From: Bacillus sp. BP-3
Lineage (GTDB): Bacteria > Bacillota > Bacilli > Bacillales > Bacillaceae_G
Direction: 5' to 3'
Assembly (NCBI RefSeq): GCF_028401955.1
Contig: NZ_JAQOTJ010000004.1
Location: forward strand, 1-64,000
DNA length: 64,000 bases
Below, piece by piece: positions 1 to 13,397 of the stretch (positions within the stretch are counted from its first letter, which is position 1; every line of letters begins with the position of its first letter). Below the pieces are notes generated by a model. That model saw only the letters and a program-made list of their open reading frames with translations. It ran no database searches and was not told the origin of the DNA. Position numbers and translations under genes: made by a program.

Positions 1-820
1 TACCGATTTCTTCTCCATATACTTCTGTTTTCAAGCGTATTCGTATTTTAGATTCAACTGCATTTCAACTCCCAGATTCCTTTTCATTCGTTTATCCAGG
101 TGCAGGAGGATGTAGCCATACAGCAGGGGTGAAAATTCAGCTTGTGTATGATCTATTAAGTGGACAGTCTTCATATTCATACGGGTTCAGGTAAACAACA
201 TGATCGAACCTACAGTTCCCTGTGTGTCCCAACTGTGACAGCGAATGATTTACGTATTCGAGATTTAGGATATTTTCATTTGAAAGATCTTCAACATATA
301 CCGGATAAAAAGGCTTTCTATATCTCTCGTATCAAGTCGAATACACGTATTTATCAAAAAAATCCCGATCCTAATTATTTTCGAGATGGAAGAATCAAAA
401 AAGGTACAGAGTATATACAGATAGATATGGAGGTGTTAATGAACTCTCTTCAGCCAGGAAAAACATGTGAAATATCCGACGCTTATGTAGGAATGACTGA
501 TAAAGTACCTACTCGTGTGATTGTTCATCGACTAACAAAAGAACAACAAGAAAAACGATTACAAGATCAAACTATAAGAGAAAAAAAAGAAACAAGAATT
601 GAGTGAATATAAAGCTATTTATATGATTAAAGACTATTTTTTTCTTCTTTTCCAAGCTATACAGAAAAACACCCAAGAGCTATCAAAGATTCTAATTCGC
701 CTGTTCAACCTCCTACAGCAAAACGGACGAAAATCTCATAGGTATAAGAAGAAAACAGTCTTTGATATATTAGGTGTCGTTTACAATTGTACCATGTCTG
801 ATGATCAAGCGGCTTAAATT
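1..820 (+). pseudogene. IS231-family (IS4) transposase, broken and 5'-truncated by the window edge
   Basis: Three pieces of one transposase can be read in different frames. Bases 3-192 give a segment beginning [19 protein letters not shown] with the core [20 protein letters not shown], typical of IS231 transposases. Bases 160-606 give [12 protein letters not shown], then DLGYFHLKDLQHIPDKKAFY and SRIKSNTRIYQKN. Bases 599-817 give the C-terminal part, [17 protein letters not shown] and [14 protein letters not shown] frameshift lies near 160-190. At about 600 the reading jumps from the middle of the protein directly to the C-terminus, so the stretch that normally carries the family's conserved Y-R-E-K glutamate signature is missing. 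The protein cannot be active. The upstream end lies outside the window. Family assignment is from remembered motifs, not from a search. Confidence 0.88.
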
Positions 821-916
821 AAAAAAATGAAACCCATTAGGGTTTATTTCGTATGCAAATCTTTAAATTCTCTACACGTAGCCTTTCAACCTTTACTATA
901 ATTGACGTTGTATGAG

Positions 917-945
917 CTTAGCTTGATAGCGATGTGGTGCTACTC
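917..945 (+). repeat. Candidate right end of the decayed IS231 element
   Basis: The stretch starting CTTAGCTTGATAGCGATGTG matches, in 23 of 29 positions, the sequence at 2223-2251. It resembles the IS231 terminal inverted repeat as I remember it (CTTAAGTTGATGGGCATG). It lies about 100 bp after the transposase C-terminus, where the element should end. The left end is outside the window, so the pair cannot be checked here. Confidence 0.5.
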
Positions 946-961
946 TTATAAAAAAGTTTGG

Positions 962-1987
962 TCATATCTCAAAAATTTCTTCAATCCCCTTCATTACTTC
1001 AAAGGATCCTGAACTTTTGTTTGAAGGTATCGCTATCTTGATTCCTGATTTAGGATAAAAAGCAGAATGGAAGCTCACGCCAGGGTCATATCCCATTACA
1101 TGATACTTAATTATAGAATTTTCCCTTTTAGTGATCCAAAGTCCATATCCATAATCTACCCCATCTTTAACATGGATTTGTGAATTTAAAAGTATTTCTG
1201 TGTATTCTTTACTTAAAAGTTGATGATTTAACAATGCTTCCCAAAATTTGATCATATCTGATGGTGTAATAAAAGCCCCCCCATCAGCTCCACCTTTTAT
1301 TGGAATCGAGTAAGTATTTGTTCTCCATGTTTCATCTTTATTATCTATGTACCCATAGGCAGTATTTTTAGGGAGTCGATCTAAAGGAAAATATCCTGAG
1401 TCATTCATTCCACATCGTTGGAAGAGATTTGCTTCAATGTAGTCGGTAAAAGAAAGTCCTGATTGTTGTTCCACGATTAAACCTAAAACAATAAATCCAG
1501 CATTATTGTAGTGGAATTTTTCTCCAGGTTGGAACATCATCTCCCCATTTTGAAATAAAGGAAGAAAATCTTTTGCGTCATTCAAGAGATACATAGGTAT
1601 TTGTTTCCAAAGGTCTTCAAAGTCATCCATTACTTGTTCATCAAAATAGTCCGGTATTCCAGAACTGTGAGTCAAAAGGTGATGAATTGTTACGCCTTTG
1701 TTAAAATGCGGAAATTTTATGTTCAAACAATTTTCAAGACGAGTTTCAAATGATAGTAAACCCTTTTCAACAAGTTGGCAAATAGCAACAGCTGTAAACA
1801 ACTTACAGCCAGATGCAATTCCAAAACGTGTATGAACAGTATTCAATTTTTTATCCGCCCTGTTCGCATAACCAAATGCTGATTCAAATAAGACTTTATT
1901 GTTATCCTTGATGTAAATAGCTCCAGAAAATTGTTCATCTATTATGTTATGAATTGCTTTAGTAAGGTTTAAAACTCGATTGCTCAA
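962..1987 (-). CDS. Serine hydrolase of the class C beta-lactamase/CubicO family
   Basis: 341 residues, the usual size for the family. The catalytic SxxK motif is S59-G-C-K62 and the YxN motif is Y160-N-N162. A third-motif candidate is the HVMG segment near residue 295. Such proteins act on D-alanyl peptides, esters or beta-lactams; the substrate cannot be told from sequence. No signal peptide is evident, so a cytoplasmic esterase or peptidase-like role is more likely than secreted beta-lactamase activity. The start is a TTG preceded by AAGGGGGA with 6-7 bp spacing. It stands alone between two mobile-element remnants, which suggests an accessory gene. Confidence 0.85.
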   Translation of the reverse strand: MSNRVLNLTKAIHNIIDEQFSGAIYIKDNNKVLFESAFGYANRADKKLNTVHTRFGIASGCKLFTAVAICQLVEKGLLSFETRLENCLNIKFPHFNKGVTIHHLLTHSSGIPDYFDEQVMDDFEDLWKQIPMYLLNDAKDFLPLFQNGEMMFQPGEKFHYNNAGFIVLGLIVEQQSGLSFTDYIEANLFQRCGMNDSGYFPLDRLPKNTAYGYIDNKDETWRTNTYSIPIKGGADGGAFITPSDMIKFWEALLNHQLLSKEYTEILLNSQIHVKDGVDYGYGLWITKRENSIIKYHVMGYDPGVSFHSAFYPKSGIKIAIPSNKSSGSFEVMKGIEEIFEI

Positions 1988-2102
1988 AATAATCCCCCTT
2001 ATTCATAGATAGTAATGTATTATTCTACATTTTAGTACTAATTTCCTTTTTCTCATTAATACAATGAAAGAATAAAGTCCAGTTTTTCAGGACAAGATTT
2101 TG

Positions 2103-2250
2103 AGATGCCACTATTGCCATCAAGCTAAGATTTTGAAGTACCCCAAAAACAAAAATTTTATCTCATCACAGTTGTCTATGAAAATCCAGTGCATTTTTTT
2201 CGTTTTAGAGAACGATGAGTTTCTTAACTTGATGGGCATGTGGCGGTACT
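2103..2250. mobile_element. Short IS231-end-like element (possible MITE)
   Basis: A ~145-bp unit is bounded by imperfect inverted repeats. The left end reads GCCACTATTGCCATCAAGC then TAAG; the reverse complement of the right end reads GCCACATGCCCATCAAG then TTAAG. About 19 of 22 positions match with one gap. The right end also matches the presumed IS231 end at 917-945. No open reading frame of note lies between the ends. This fits a non-autonomous element mobilised by an IS231-type transposase. I could not identify a clear target-site duplication. Confidence 0.5.
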
Positions 2251-2274
2251 CATATTTGCATATCCTACTCATCA

Positions 2275-2460
2275 TTAACGTATTTTTACGAAAGCACATA
2301 CACAACTGTAGCTACGTAAAACACATGAAACCAAGCAATTCCATAACCAGAACATAGCGTTCACCGTAATACTAGTTAAACTTCCAATTAATGTGCTTCC
2401 TACAATATCAGATGGATAATGCTGCTCGCTCTAAATATTTTGTAGCCCATAATAATATCT
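2275..2460 (-). pseudogene. PAP2-family phosphatase remnant (C-terminal end)
   Basis: Reading the minus strand from about 2424 gives QHYPSDIVGSTLIGSLTS followed by a hydrophobic stretch ending at a TAA at 2275-2277. HYPSD..G is the C-terminal histidine motif of PAP2 phosphatases such as undecaprenyl-diphosphatase. A TAG interrupts the frame just upstream (2431-2433). Another frame gives WATKYLERA, as expected immediately before the motif, so a frameshift is likely. Everything upstream is lost. The IS231-like element lies just downstream. No function remains. Confidence 0.6.
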
Positions 2461-2530
2461 CCTTCAACTTCACTTCAAATATGCTCCTTAGTATTTCGGT
2501 ATAAAAAAGAACTATGAAATAGCCAGAAAG

Positions 2531-2585
2531 AAAAAGAGCTAATTCCCCATTCCGTCAAAACGAAACTTTGAATTAGCTCCTTTTT
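2531..2585 (-). terminator. Rho-independent terminator of the hut operon
   Basis: On the minus strand, GAGCTAATTC pairs with GAATTAGCTC, followed by TTTTTCTTT, immediately after the hutG stop codon. Confidence 0.85.
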
Positions 2586-2586
2586 C

Positions 2587-8013
<5,427 letters not shown>

Positions 8014-8040
8014 GATTTTCCTCCTTTAAACAGCACAAGG

Positions 8041-8113
8041 GGGCCTTACCCTTTTAAGACAGACAAATGTCCTAAAAAGTTGTAAGGCCCCCTATTAACT
8101 AATAAACTATGGG
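8041..8113 (-). promoter_or_regulatory. HutP-dependent antiterminator site between hutP and hutH
   Basis: On the minus strand, the leader after hutP carries three UAG triplets spaced TAG-tttat-TAG-ttaa-TAG, then a long hairpin. Its base is GGGGGCCTTAC (plus 8084-8094) paired with GTAAGGCCCCC (plus 8041-8051), with extra internal pairing. In B. subtilis, HutP with histidine and Mg2+ binds regularly spaced UAG triplets at the same place and opens the hut terminator. Position and motif both agree. Few uridines follow the hairpin, so simple intrinsic termination may be weak. Confidence 0.85.
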
Positions 8114-8121
8114 CAGTTTTT

Positions 8122-8562
8122 TTATATGTGATTAATTCCTAATCCAATCGCCTCATGCTCTGATCCTTTCACAGGCGCACCTATCGTACCATATAATGCA
8201 ACAGCAACCCATTCGCCCTCTTTCTCACCGTCGTATGGCGTGCCGCGCACAATTGCAAAACGAAGCCCTACTGTACGAAGAACGTCTGCTAACTGAATTT
8301 GTCCTCTCGTTACTCCGTACAACGCTTCCATAATTGCATGGTAAAGCGCATGTGTTTCTCTGTAAACATCTGTTTCAATAACATGGTTACTACGTGCAGC
8401 TGTTTCCATTGCGGCAACAACTTTTTGCGAATTCATTGAACCGACTTTGCCCGTACAATATTTCCAGCCCTTAGGAAGAGATAAAATTGGACTCTCGTGT
8501 TCCTCCGCAAGCGCAAGTAGCATCGCCATGCGACCAATTCGTTGTGTTTCATGAAGAAGCAT
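8122..8562 (-). CDS. hutP: HutP, histidine-responsive antitermination protein
   Basis: 146 residues, close to the 148 of B. subtilis HutP. It binds L-histidine and Mg2+ and then UAG-repeat RNA, allowing read-through into hutH-U-I-G. The C-terminal [11 protein letters not shown] segment contains histidines of the family's ligand and metal site. It is the first gene of the operon, and its target RNA follows immediately. The ATG at 8562 has only a weak AGAGAG ribosome site. Confidence 0.95.
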   Translation of the reverse strand: MLLHETQRIGRMAMLLALAEEHESPILSLPKGWKYCTGKVGSMNSQKVVAAMETAARSNHVIETDVYRETHALYHAIMEALYGVTRGQIQLADVLRTVGLRFAIVRGTPYDGEKEGEWVAVALYGTIGAPVKGSEHEAIGLGINHI

Positions 8563-8611
8563 GTGACTCTCTCTTTTCTTTTGAATAGTTTAAATATTTC
8601 TTAATTTAAGA

Positions 8612-8637
8612 ATATATGAAAACGCTTAAATCGTCAA
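8612..8637 (-). promoter_or_regulatory. hut promoter with overlapping cre (CcpA) site
   Basis: Minus strand: TTGACG (plus 8632-8637) is the likely -35. The -10 is TATATT after 15 bp or TATTCT after 17 bp. A cre match TGAAAACGCTTAAA lies at 8617-8630 (consensus TGWAARCGYTWNCW, one mismatch), exactly between the two boxes. CcpA bound here should block RNA polymerase, giving glucose repression of histidine use. Confidence 0.7.
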
Positions 8638-8679
8638 TGGTTAAATTATAATGATTTAGATAAATCAAAATTAAAACAC

Positions 8680-8862
8680 GACATAAAATCATTCTTTTTA
8701 GGTGGGCGAGAGCATCTGGCCATGCATAGAAGCGGTCAGGGCCTTTTTCTGCCACGTGCGGAGTTCAAACAAAGAGAGAAAACAAGTACAGATTCCTTCT
8801 TTTCTGTATAGCAGCAATCTTCATATTGAAAAATCAAAATAGATTTATATAGTAAAATTACA
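8680..8862 (+). repeat. Dispersed ~170-bp repeat, copy A (bcr-like)
   Basis: Shares with copies B (18515-18692) and C (19930-20090) the blocks GAGCATCTGGCC, GCATAGAAGCGGTC, CTTTTTCTGCCAC, a TGTAT.GCA block and a 3' end AAAATAGAT.TATA. All three are in the same orientation and intergenic. CTGGCC can pair with GGTCAG within the block, so a small RNA hairpin is possible. The B. cereus group is known to carry families of such intergenic repeats (bcr1 and others). I cannot say which family this is. Confidence 0.7.
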
Positions 8863-8943
8863 TCATAACGGTATATGGCGCGATCCGAAGGCTGTGACGA
8901 TTTATCGTTGCAAGAAATAATTAAAATTGTTCTACACTAGCAA

Positions 8944-8980
8944 AGCTGCCTCTTTTAGAAAAAGACAGCTTTCTTTTTTC
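8944..8980 (+). terminator. Rho-independent terminator (plus strand)
   Basis: AAAGCTG...CAGCTTT with an A/T-rich internal stem is followed by CTTTTTT. No complete plus-strand gene precedes it. A 21-codon frame (8875-8940) ends just before it and may be the tail of a lost gene. Confidence 0.65.
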
Positions 8981-8990
8981 CGTCAATCTA

Positions 8991-9560
8991 TTATTCTTTC
9001 AACATACTTTCCATCATTACGTTTCTTTTCCCGCGATAAAAGTCGGATTTATGTTCTGTATATACCCCGCAATATTCAGCTATGACAAGTCCAAAGTCAA
9101 CAAATGCGTGTCCTTGCGCTGTAATAATGTTTTTATGATGAACTATACCTTCGTATGCAAAATGAGTTTTAGAAAAACAATCTAACTTTCTATAATCTAA
9201 TGTGACTGTATACGGTACATACTGTAGAATACCAGCAACTGCTAATACAAATGGTCCTCCGCATATCGCAGCAATTAGCTTCTCTTTTTTATGCATTTGA
9301 CGTACGAGTTCAAATAATACTTCGGAATCTTTTACGTGTACTAAATCGCCACCTGGAATAATAATTCCTTCATAATCATCTACACATATCTCACTTAACT
9401 CATAATGTGGTTGTACTTGTAACCCTGTTTCACTTTCAACAATCTCTTTTGTTAATCCAACTGTTTCAACTATATAAGAATCTTTCAAAACAGCAGTAGC
9501 AATTGTAATTTCAAATTCTGCAAAAGTAGGATAAATTAAAACTAATATTTTTTTCCTCAT
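8991..9560 (-). CDS. DJ-1/PfpI family protein
   Basis: 189 residues with the DJ-1/PfpI fold. The nucleophile elbow is AAIC100GGP, and an acidic residue is present early (FAEFEI, E15/E17), as in the family. A histidine follows in ITAQGHAFVDFG. The family includes glyoxalases, deglycase-like enzymes and intracellular proteases, so the exact activity is open. It overlaps the preceding 82-residue gene by ATGA and therefore belongs to the racemase operon. Confidence 0.85.
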   Translation of the reverse strand: MRKKILVLIYPTFAEFEITIATAVLKDSYIVETVGLTKEIVESETGLQVQPHYELSEICVDDYEGIIIPGGDLVHVKDSEVLFELVRQMHKKEKLIAAICGGPFVLAVAGILQYVPYTVTLDYRKLDCFSKTHFAYEGIVHHKNIITAQGHAFVDFGLVIAEYCGVYTEHKSDFYRGKRNVMMESMLKE

Positions 9561-9805
9561 ATCCTAGTCTCCTCTAAACATTTTATAAAACAATACTCTA
9601 CTTCCTCCACTGACTTTACATCTATATTCAAATACGTAACCGGAAATTGTTCATACCAGCTTTTCTCTATTTCTATTAATTTCATTTGTTCTTCAAATGT
9701 GCTTCGTTGTCTTATATCAAATTCTTTTTTTGTAGCACTTCTTTTGAAACAATTAAATATAAAATAACCTGTATACGATATTTCCATAGTTTTCAATGGA
9801 TTCAC
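9557..9805 (-). CDS. Short protein of unknown function, possibly a truncated P-loop kinase-like C-terminus
   Basis: 82 residues, GTG start placed directly after the TGA of the racemase gene and ending in an ATGA overlap with the DJ-1 gene. The middle (RSTFEEQMKLIEIEKSWYEQ then FPVTYLNIDVKS) reminds me of the C-terminal end of small P-loop nucleotide kinases or ATPases, but there is no Walker A motif in the frame. It may be a remnant kept for coupling. The function is not recognised. Confidence 0.55.
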   Translation of the reverse strand: MNPLKTMEISYTGYFIFNCFKRSATKKEFDIRQRSTFEEQMKLIEIEKSWYEQFPVTYLNIDVKSVEEVEYCFIKCLEETRI

Positions 9806-10498
9806 TCAATTTTCTAAAGATTTATTAACAGCTTCAACAGCATGTATGAAAGTCGTATCAAATAACGGAATACTAGAATCCTCTTGTTTTACTAATAACC
9901 CAATTTCTGTACAGCCTAAAATAATTCCTTCAGCTCCATTACAAACTAAACGATTAATTACTTCTTTGTAATAATCCCTTGATTTTTGACACACTTTTCC
10001 TAAACAAAGTTCTTCATAAATCACTTTATTTACAATTTCCCGATCATTTTCATTTGGGACTATCACCTTTATGCCGTTCGATTCTAATCTAGATTTATAA
10101 AATTCTTGCTCCATTGTATATTTTGTTCCAAGTAAACCTACCGTGCTAATTCCTTCCTTTTTTACTTGATTAGCTGTAGCATCGGCAATATGTAAAATAG
10201 GGATTTTGATTTTTTCTTTTATATTATCTACAACCTTGTGCATCGTATTTGTGCAAATGACAATGAAATCAGCTCCAGCTTTTTCTAATGAACATGCAGC
10301 TTCACCTAATACTTCACCAGCTTGTTTCCAGTTATCCTTTGATTGATAACGTTCAATTTCTTCAAAGTCAACGCTATATAAAACGCATTTTGCTGAATGC
10401 AATCCTCCTAACTTTCTTTTTACTTCTTCGTTAATAACCCGGTAATACTCTACAGTTGATTCCCAGCTCATCCCACCAATAAGTCCAATCGTTTTCAT
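9806..10498 (-). CDS. Aspartate/glutamate racemase family protein
   Basis: 230 residues, PLP-independent Asp/Glu racemase fold. The two catalytic cysteines are C82 in ICTNTMHK and C196 in GCTEIGLL. The N-terminus MKTIGLIGGMSWEST is typical of the RacD/YgeA subgroup. It probably interconverts L- and D-aspartate or another amino acid in the cytoplasm; substrate not provable here. First gene of a three-gene operon with the 82-residue protein and the DJ-1 protein. AGGGAGG precedes the ATG. Confidence 0.9.
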   Translation of the reverse strand: MKTIGLIGGMSWESTVEYYRVINEEVKRKLGGLHSAKCVLYSVDFEEIERYQSKDNWKQAGEVLGEAACSLEKAGADFIVICTNTMHKVVDNIKEKIKIPILHIADATANQVKKEGISTVGLLGTKYTMEQEFYKSRLESNGIKVIVPNENDREIVNKVIYEELCLGKVCQKSRDYYKEVINRLVCNGAEGIILGCTEIGLLVKQEDSSIPLFDTTFIHAVEAVNKSLEN

Positions 10499-10639
10499 TA
10501 TTTTCCTCCCTACAAAAAATCTCTCACATTAATTATATAGAATTTTCGAAATTATAAACAAGGTTCTTATCTCCTTGTTTCCTTTTTCCATCTGTCTTAT
10601 AATAAAAAACAGAGATTAATTTGAACGTATTTTTCCGCT

Positions 10640-10672
10640 ATGTAAGCTTGGAAACCCAAGCTTACATTATTT
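10640..10672 (+). terminator. Strong hairpin with T-tract upstream of 10756
   Basis: TGTAAGCTTGG-aaa-CCCAAGCTTACA is followed by TTATTTTTT. It precedes the likely promoter (TATACT near 10709) of the next gene. No plus-strand gene lies upstream, so it may terminate antisense transcription or be a leftover. Confidence 0.65.
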
Positions 10673-10755
10673 TTTGCTTTTCCTTTTCTTTTAAAAGGGG
10701 TATACTATACAGGAACATATGTTCTTTTCACTACATACAGTAAGGAGTTTGAACA

Positions 10756-11055
10756 ATGGTATACGATACAAAGATACGATCATGGAACGAAACATTGAAG
10801 CAATTACAAAAGCGTCATACTGGAGCAGCAGTTGAAAATCGCAAACAGTTTGAAGACATTGAACTTATGACTTTCTTTCAAGACAACGAATATATTGCCC
10901 TTCCTACACATATAAGCGGCTTATCAGCAGCACGCTTTACTTCTTACTCTATTTTCACTACTGATGACAAAGATCGCAAAGTTGGCACGCTTATCATTGA
11001 ATATTTAGAAGATGATAATGACATATTATGTGTTGAACAATTATACTTCGTGTAA
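10756..11055 (+). CDS. Small protein of unknown function
   Basis: 99 residues, soluble, slightly acidic. There is no signal peptide or membrane segment, and I recognise no domain. The start is supported by AAGGAG 10 bp before the ATG and by GGGTATACTATA as -10 region about 40 bp upstream. It is a single-gene unit closed by its own terminator at 11061-11088. The intact frame and well-formed signals say it is a real gene. Confidence 0.8.
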   Translation: MVYDTKIRSWNETLKQLQKRHTGAAVENRKQFEDIELMTFFQDNEYIALPTHISGLSAARFTSYSIFTTDDKDRKVGTLIIEYLEDDNDILCVEQLYFV

Positions 11056-11060
11056 CTCAG

Positions 11061-11090
11061 AACGCTTGGTCACAATGGCCAAGCGTTCTT
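11061..11090 (+). terminator. Rho-independent terminator after the 99-residue gene
   Basis: AACGCTTGG-tcacaatgg-CCAAGCGTT followed by CTTG; stable stem, short T-run. Confidence 0.75.
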
Positions 11091-11158
11091 GATTTCTATC
11101 AACCTCACTGCTTATAATACTAGTAAAGGAAGACTGCGATCATAAAGGGGGGGTCAAT

Positions 11159-11590
11159 TTGCTCGAAGGATGGTTCAGTTGGTTTATTGTTATCTGGACG
11201 GTTATTTTACTAGGACTTATGTCCATTGGTGGATATTTTATGTTCAGAAAATTCTTAAAACGATTACCGAAAGAAGATGGCATGTCTATTTTAGATTGGG
11301 AAGAGCATTATATTAATCAAACACGACACTTATGGGATGCAGAGCAAAAACAATTATTAGAGGAACTTGTAAGTCCAGTTCCTGAACTTTTCCGCGATGT
11401 TGCAAAATCAAAAATTGCCGGTAAAATCGGAGAGTTAGCTTTAGAAGAGAAAGCATCAAAAATAACTGAAGATTTAATCATTAAGGGGTATATTGTAGCA
11501 ACTCCAAAGCGCGATCATAAATTTTTAATTAAAAAGTTAAAAGAAAAACAAATTGATTACTCACGTTATCAATCGTTATTAGCAAAATAA
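11159..11590 (+). CDS. yneK: YneK-like protein, DUF2621
   Basis: 143 residues. One N-terminal membrane segment (about residues 7-29) is followed by a cytoplasmic helical part beginning RKFLKRLPKEDGMSILDWEE. I recognise it as the DUF2621 family, represented by B. subtilis YneK, which lies beside the ccd genes there as here. Function unknown. Start TTG at 11159, preceded by a GGGGGGG run. It converges on ccdC and shares the terminator at 11590-11621. Confidence 0.85.
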   Translation: MLEGWFSWFIVIWTVILLGLMSIGGYFMFRKFLKRLPKEDGMSILDWEEHYINQTRHLWDAEQKQLLEELVSPVPELFRDVAKSKIAGKIGELALEEKASKITEDLIIKGYIVATPKRDHKFLIKKLKEKQIDYSRYQSLLAK

Positions 11591-11621
11591 AAAACCTCAA
11601 AAATTTTTGAGGTTTTTTATG
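11590..11621. terminator. Bidirectional terminator between yneK and ccdC
   Basis: AAAACCTCAAAAATTTTTGAGGTTTT is a near-perfect palindrome with A and T tracts on either side; it serves both converging genes. Confidence 0.85.
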
Positions 11622-12129
11622 TTAACTTCATATCTTTCTCATTATAAAACTCTTCTTGTTTTTTCATTTCCTTTTGCAATTTTGTATAGGAACGAAACAT
11701 TGCAATGCGCCAAGATACAATCATTGCAAACGCAAGTAAGAAGAACATTCCACTTAATTGCCCTACATCAAGTGATTGACTTAAATATGATTTAAATACA
11801 ATACGAACAACAAGTAAACCGATTAAAATAAATATAAACGCTTTAGAGCGTTTTAAATAAATCTCTTGTCCACGTACTTCAAATTTTGATGTTTTAATAA
11901 GAAAGATTGAAAAAATTAATCCTACAACAATCGCTTCTAATATTTCTGATGTTGTTAAGCGAAATTCAGGAAGCAAATACATACATGCCCCTGTACTCAT
12001 AAAGATTGGTGGAAGAACAATTTTTTTCAAAGTTGCTGGTTTCTTTGCCGCCTTCAAACGAATAAACATGACTCCAACAGCCATACAAACTGCCATAATA
12101 CTTGATAAGAGAGCTAAATTCATTCGCAC
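11617..12129 (-). CDS. ccdC: CcdC family membrane protein
   Basis: 170 residues with about four to five hydrophobic segments and a charged C-terminal tail rich in Lys/Glu. It matches B. subtilis CcdC (YneJ), encoded next to CcdA but reported as not essential for cytochrome c maturation. Role unknown. It lies downstream of ccdA on the same strand, 83 bp apart. The response-regulator-like gene found between ccdA and ccdC in B. subtilis is absent. Confidence 0.85.
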   Translation of the reverse strand: MRMNLALLSSIMAVCMAVGVMFIRLKAAKKPATLKKIVLPPIFMSTGACMYLLPEFRLTTSEILEAIVVGLIFSIFLIKTSKFEVRGQEIYLKRSKAFIFILIGLLVVRIVFKSYLSQSLDVGQLSGMFFLLAFAMIVSWRIAMFRSYTKLQKEMKKQEEFYNEKDMKLT

Positions 12130-12212
12130 TCACCCTTTGTTTTGGAAATAGCAAAAATATAGTATCATTCTATGCATTTCTGTTAGTATTTCCAACTTTT
12201 CAACAAAAAAAA

Positions 12213-12920
12213 CTAAAACCCTTTAAATCCACCAAATAAATCTGAAAAGAAGATTGTAATTTTTGTAAGGCCATTAAAATATAGTAACACACCCATCGCA
12301 ATCATAATATAACCACCGATCGTAACAAACGCTGCACTATGTTTTTTAATCCACGTCATCTTTGTAATAAAGAATGATAAAATAAAGAATGGAATTGCAA
12401 AACCAAGTATGTAAGCAATCATATATAACATCGCTGATTGTGGATTTGTTGCAGCAAGCGCAATAACTGATACTAAAATCGGCCCTGTACAAGGTGTCCA
12501 CCCGGCAGCAAATGCAACCCCAATAAGAGTAGAGCCCAAATAACCACTCGGTCTGCTTTTAAATGTAATTTTCCGATTTTGCATTAAAAATGTTGGTTTA
12601 AATACCCCTGTTATAACGAGACCGAAAGCAACGATAAAAATTGCTCCTAATTGTCGAATTAAATTTTGATAATCTACAAAAAACTTCCCTAGAAAACTTG
12701 TTCCAAAGCCGATTGCTATGAAAATAATCGAAAATCCAATTAAGAAAAATGCAGTATGCAACATACTACGTTTACGAAGCATTGCATTCTCTTCCTTCAA
12801 ATCAGAAATAGACATTCCTGTTATATATGATAAAAATGCCGGATACAGTGGTAAACAACAAGGGGAAATAAACGATAAAAAACCTGCTCCAAATGCTAAA
12901 AATATATTAATGTCTTGCAT
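12213..12920 (-). CDS. ccdA: CcdA, thiol-disulfide electron carrier for cytochrome c maturation
   Basis: 235 residues with six predicted membrane segments. It moves reducing equivalents across the membrane to the thioredoxin-like protein that reduces apocytochrome c, and it acts in spore formation in Bacillus. The paired cysteines are seen in [14 protein letters not shown] (N-terminus) and [10 protein letters not shown] (middle). The start ATG at 12920 is preceded by AGGAGGC. Confidence 0.95.
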   Translation of the reverse strand: MQDINIFLAFGAGFLSFISPCCLPLYPAFLSYITGMSISDLKEENAMLRKRSMLHTAFFLIGFSIIFIAIGFGTSFLGKFFVDYQNLIRQLGAIFIVAFGLVITGVFKPTFLMQNRKITFKSRPSGYLGSTLIGVAFAAGWTPCTGPILVSVIALAATNPQSAMLYMIAYILGFAIPFFILSFFITKMTWIKKHSAAFVTIGGYIMIAMGVLLYFNGLTKITIFFSDLFGGFKGF

Positions 12921-13397
12921 GTTATGCCTCCTTTCTCCTCAATTTATTGTAACAAAATTCAAGGCGAATACCATGAATAATTCGTGAACATACCATTATC
13001 ACTATGAATATATTGAAATCTTATTCTTCGTTTATATGTATAAATCCTGTTTGCAAGCGACAGAAAAAGGACTGACCAATCCCATGCATGGATAAATACA
13101 CTTATCCCTCTAAAAACAAAGAGTTTTTTCAATTTCCACTTATATATTTCACTTTATTTACTATTAGAAAATATTTTTTTATCATGAAAGTTATATTCAT
13201 ATTTATCTTATATTCTCAATGAATTTGTCTCCTTTTTTTCATCATTATGCATAAATATCGTACTTTTATTATTATTCTATAAAATGTCACACTTTTCTTT
13301 CAGTTGACCCTCCATTTTTATTTTTGTATACTTCCATCTAGCTATTATTGTTCGTTTTTGAACACATTACTATATAGAAAAGATCGGAGGGAAATAG
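12921..13397. other. 477-bp intergenic region between ccdA and the DMT transporter
   Basis: AT-rich, with no convincing gene on either strand. It must hold divergent promoters. Two small dyads are visible: GGATAA-6-TTATCC at 13090-13107 and TGTTC-gttttt-GAACA at 13349-13364. The second sits just upstream of the transporter and could be an operator. Confidence 0.5.

Noticed and set aside
2100-2357. Open frames on both strands over the IS231-like element
   Set aside because: They lie across the inverted ends and the PAP2 remnant, have no ribosome site and no family resemblance.
8875-8940. 21-codon frame (MARSEGCDDLSLQEIIKIVLH) before a terminator
   Set aside because: Too short and without a ribosome site; possibly the tail of a lost gene, but not supportable as a gene.
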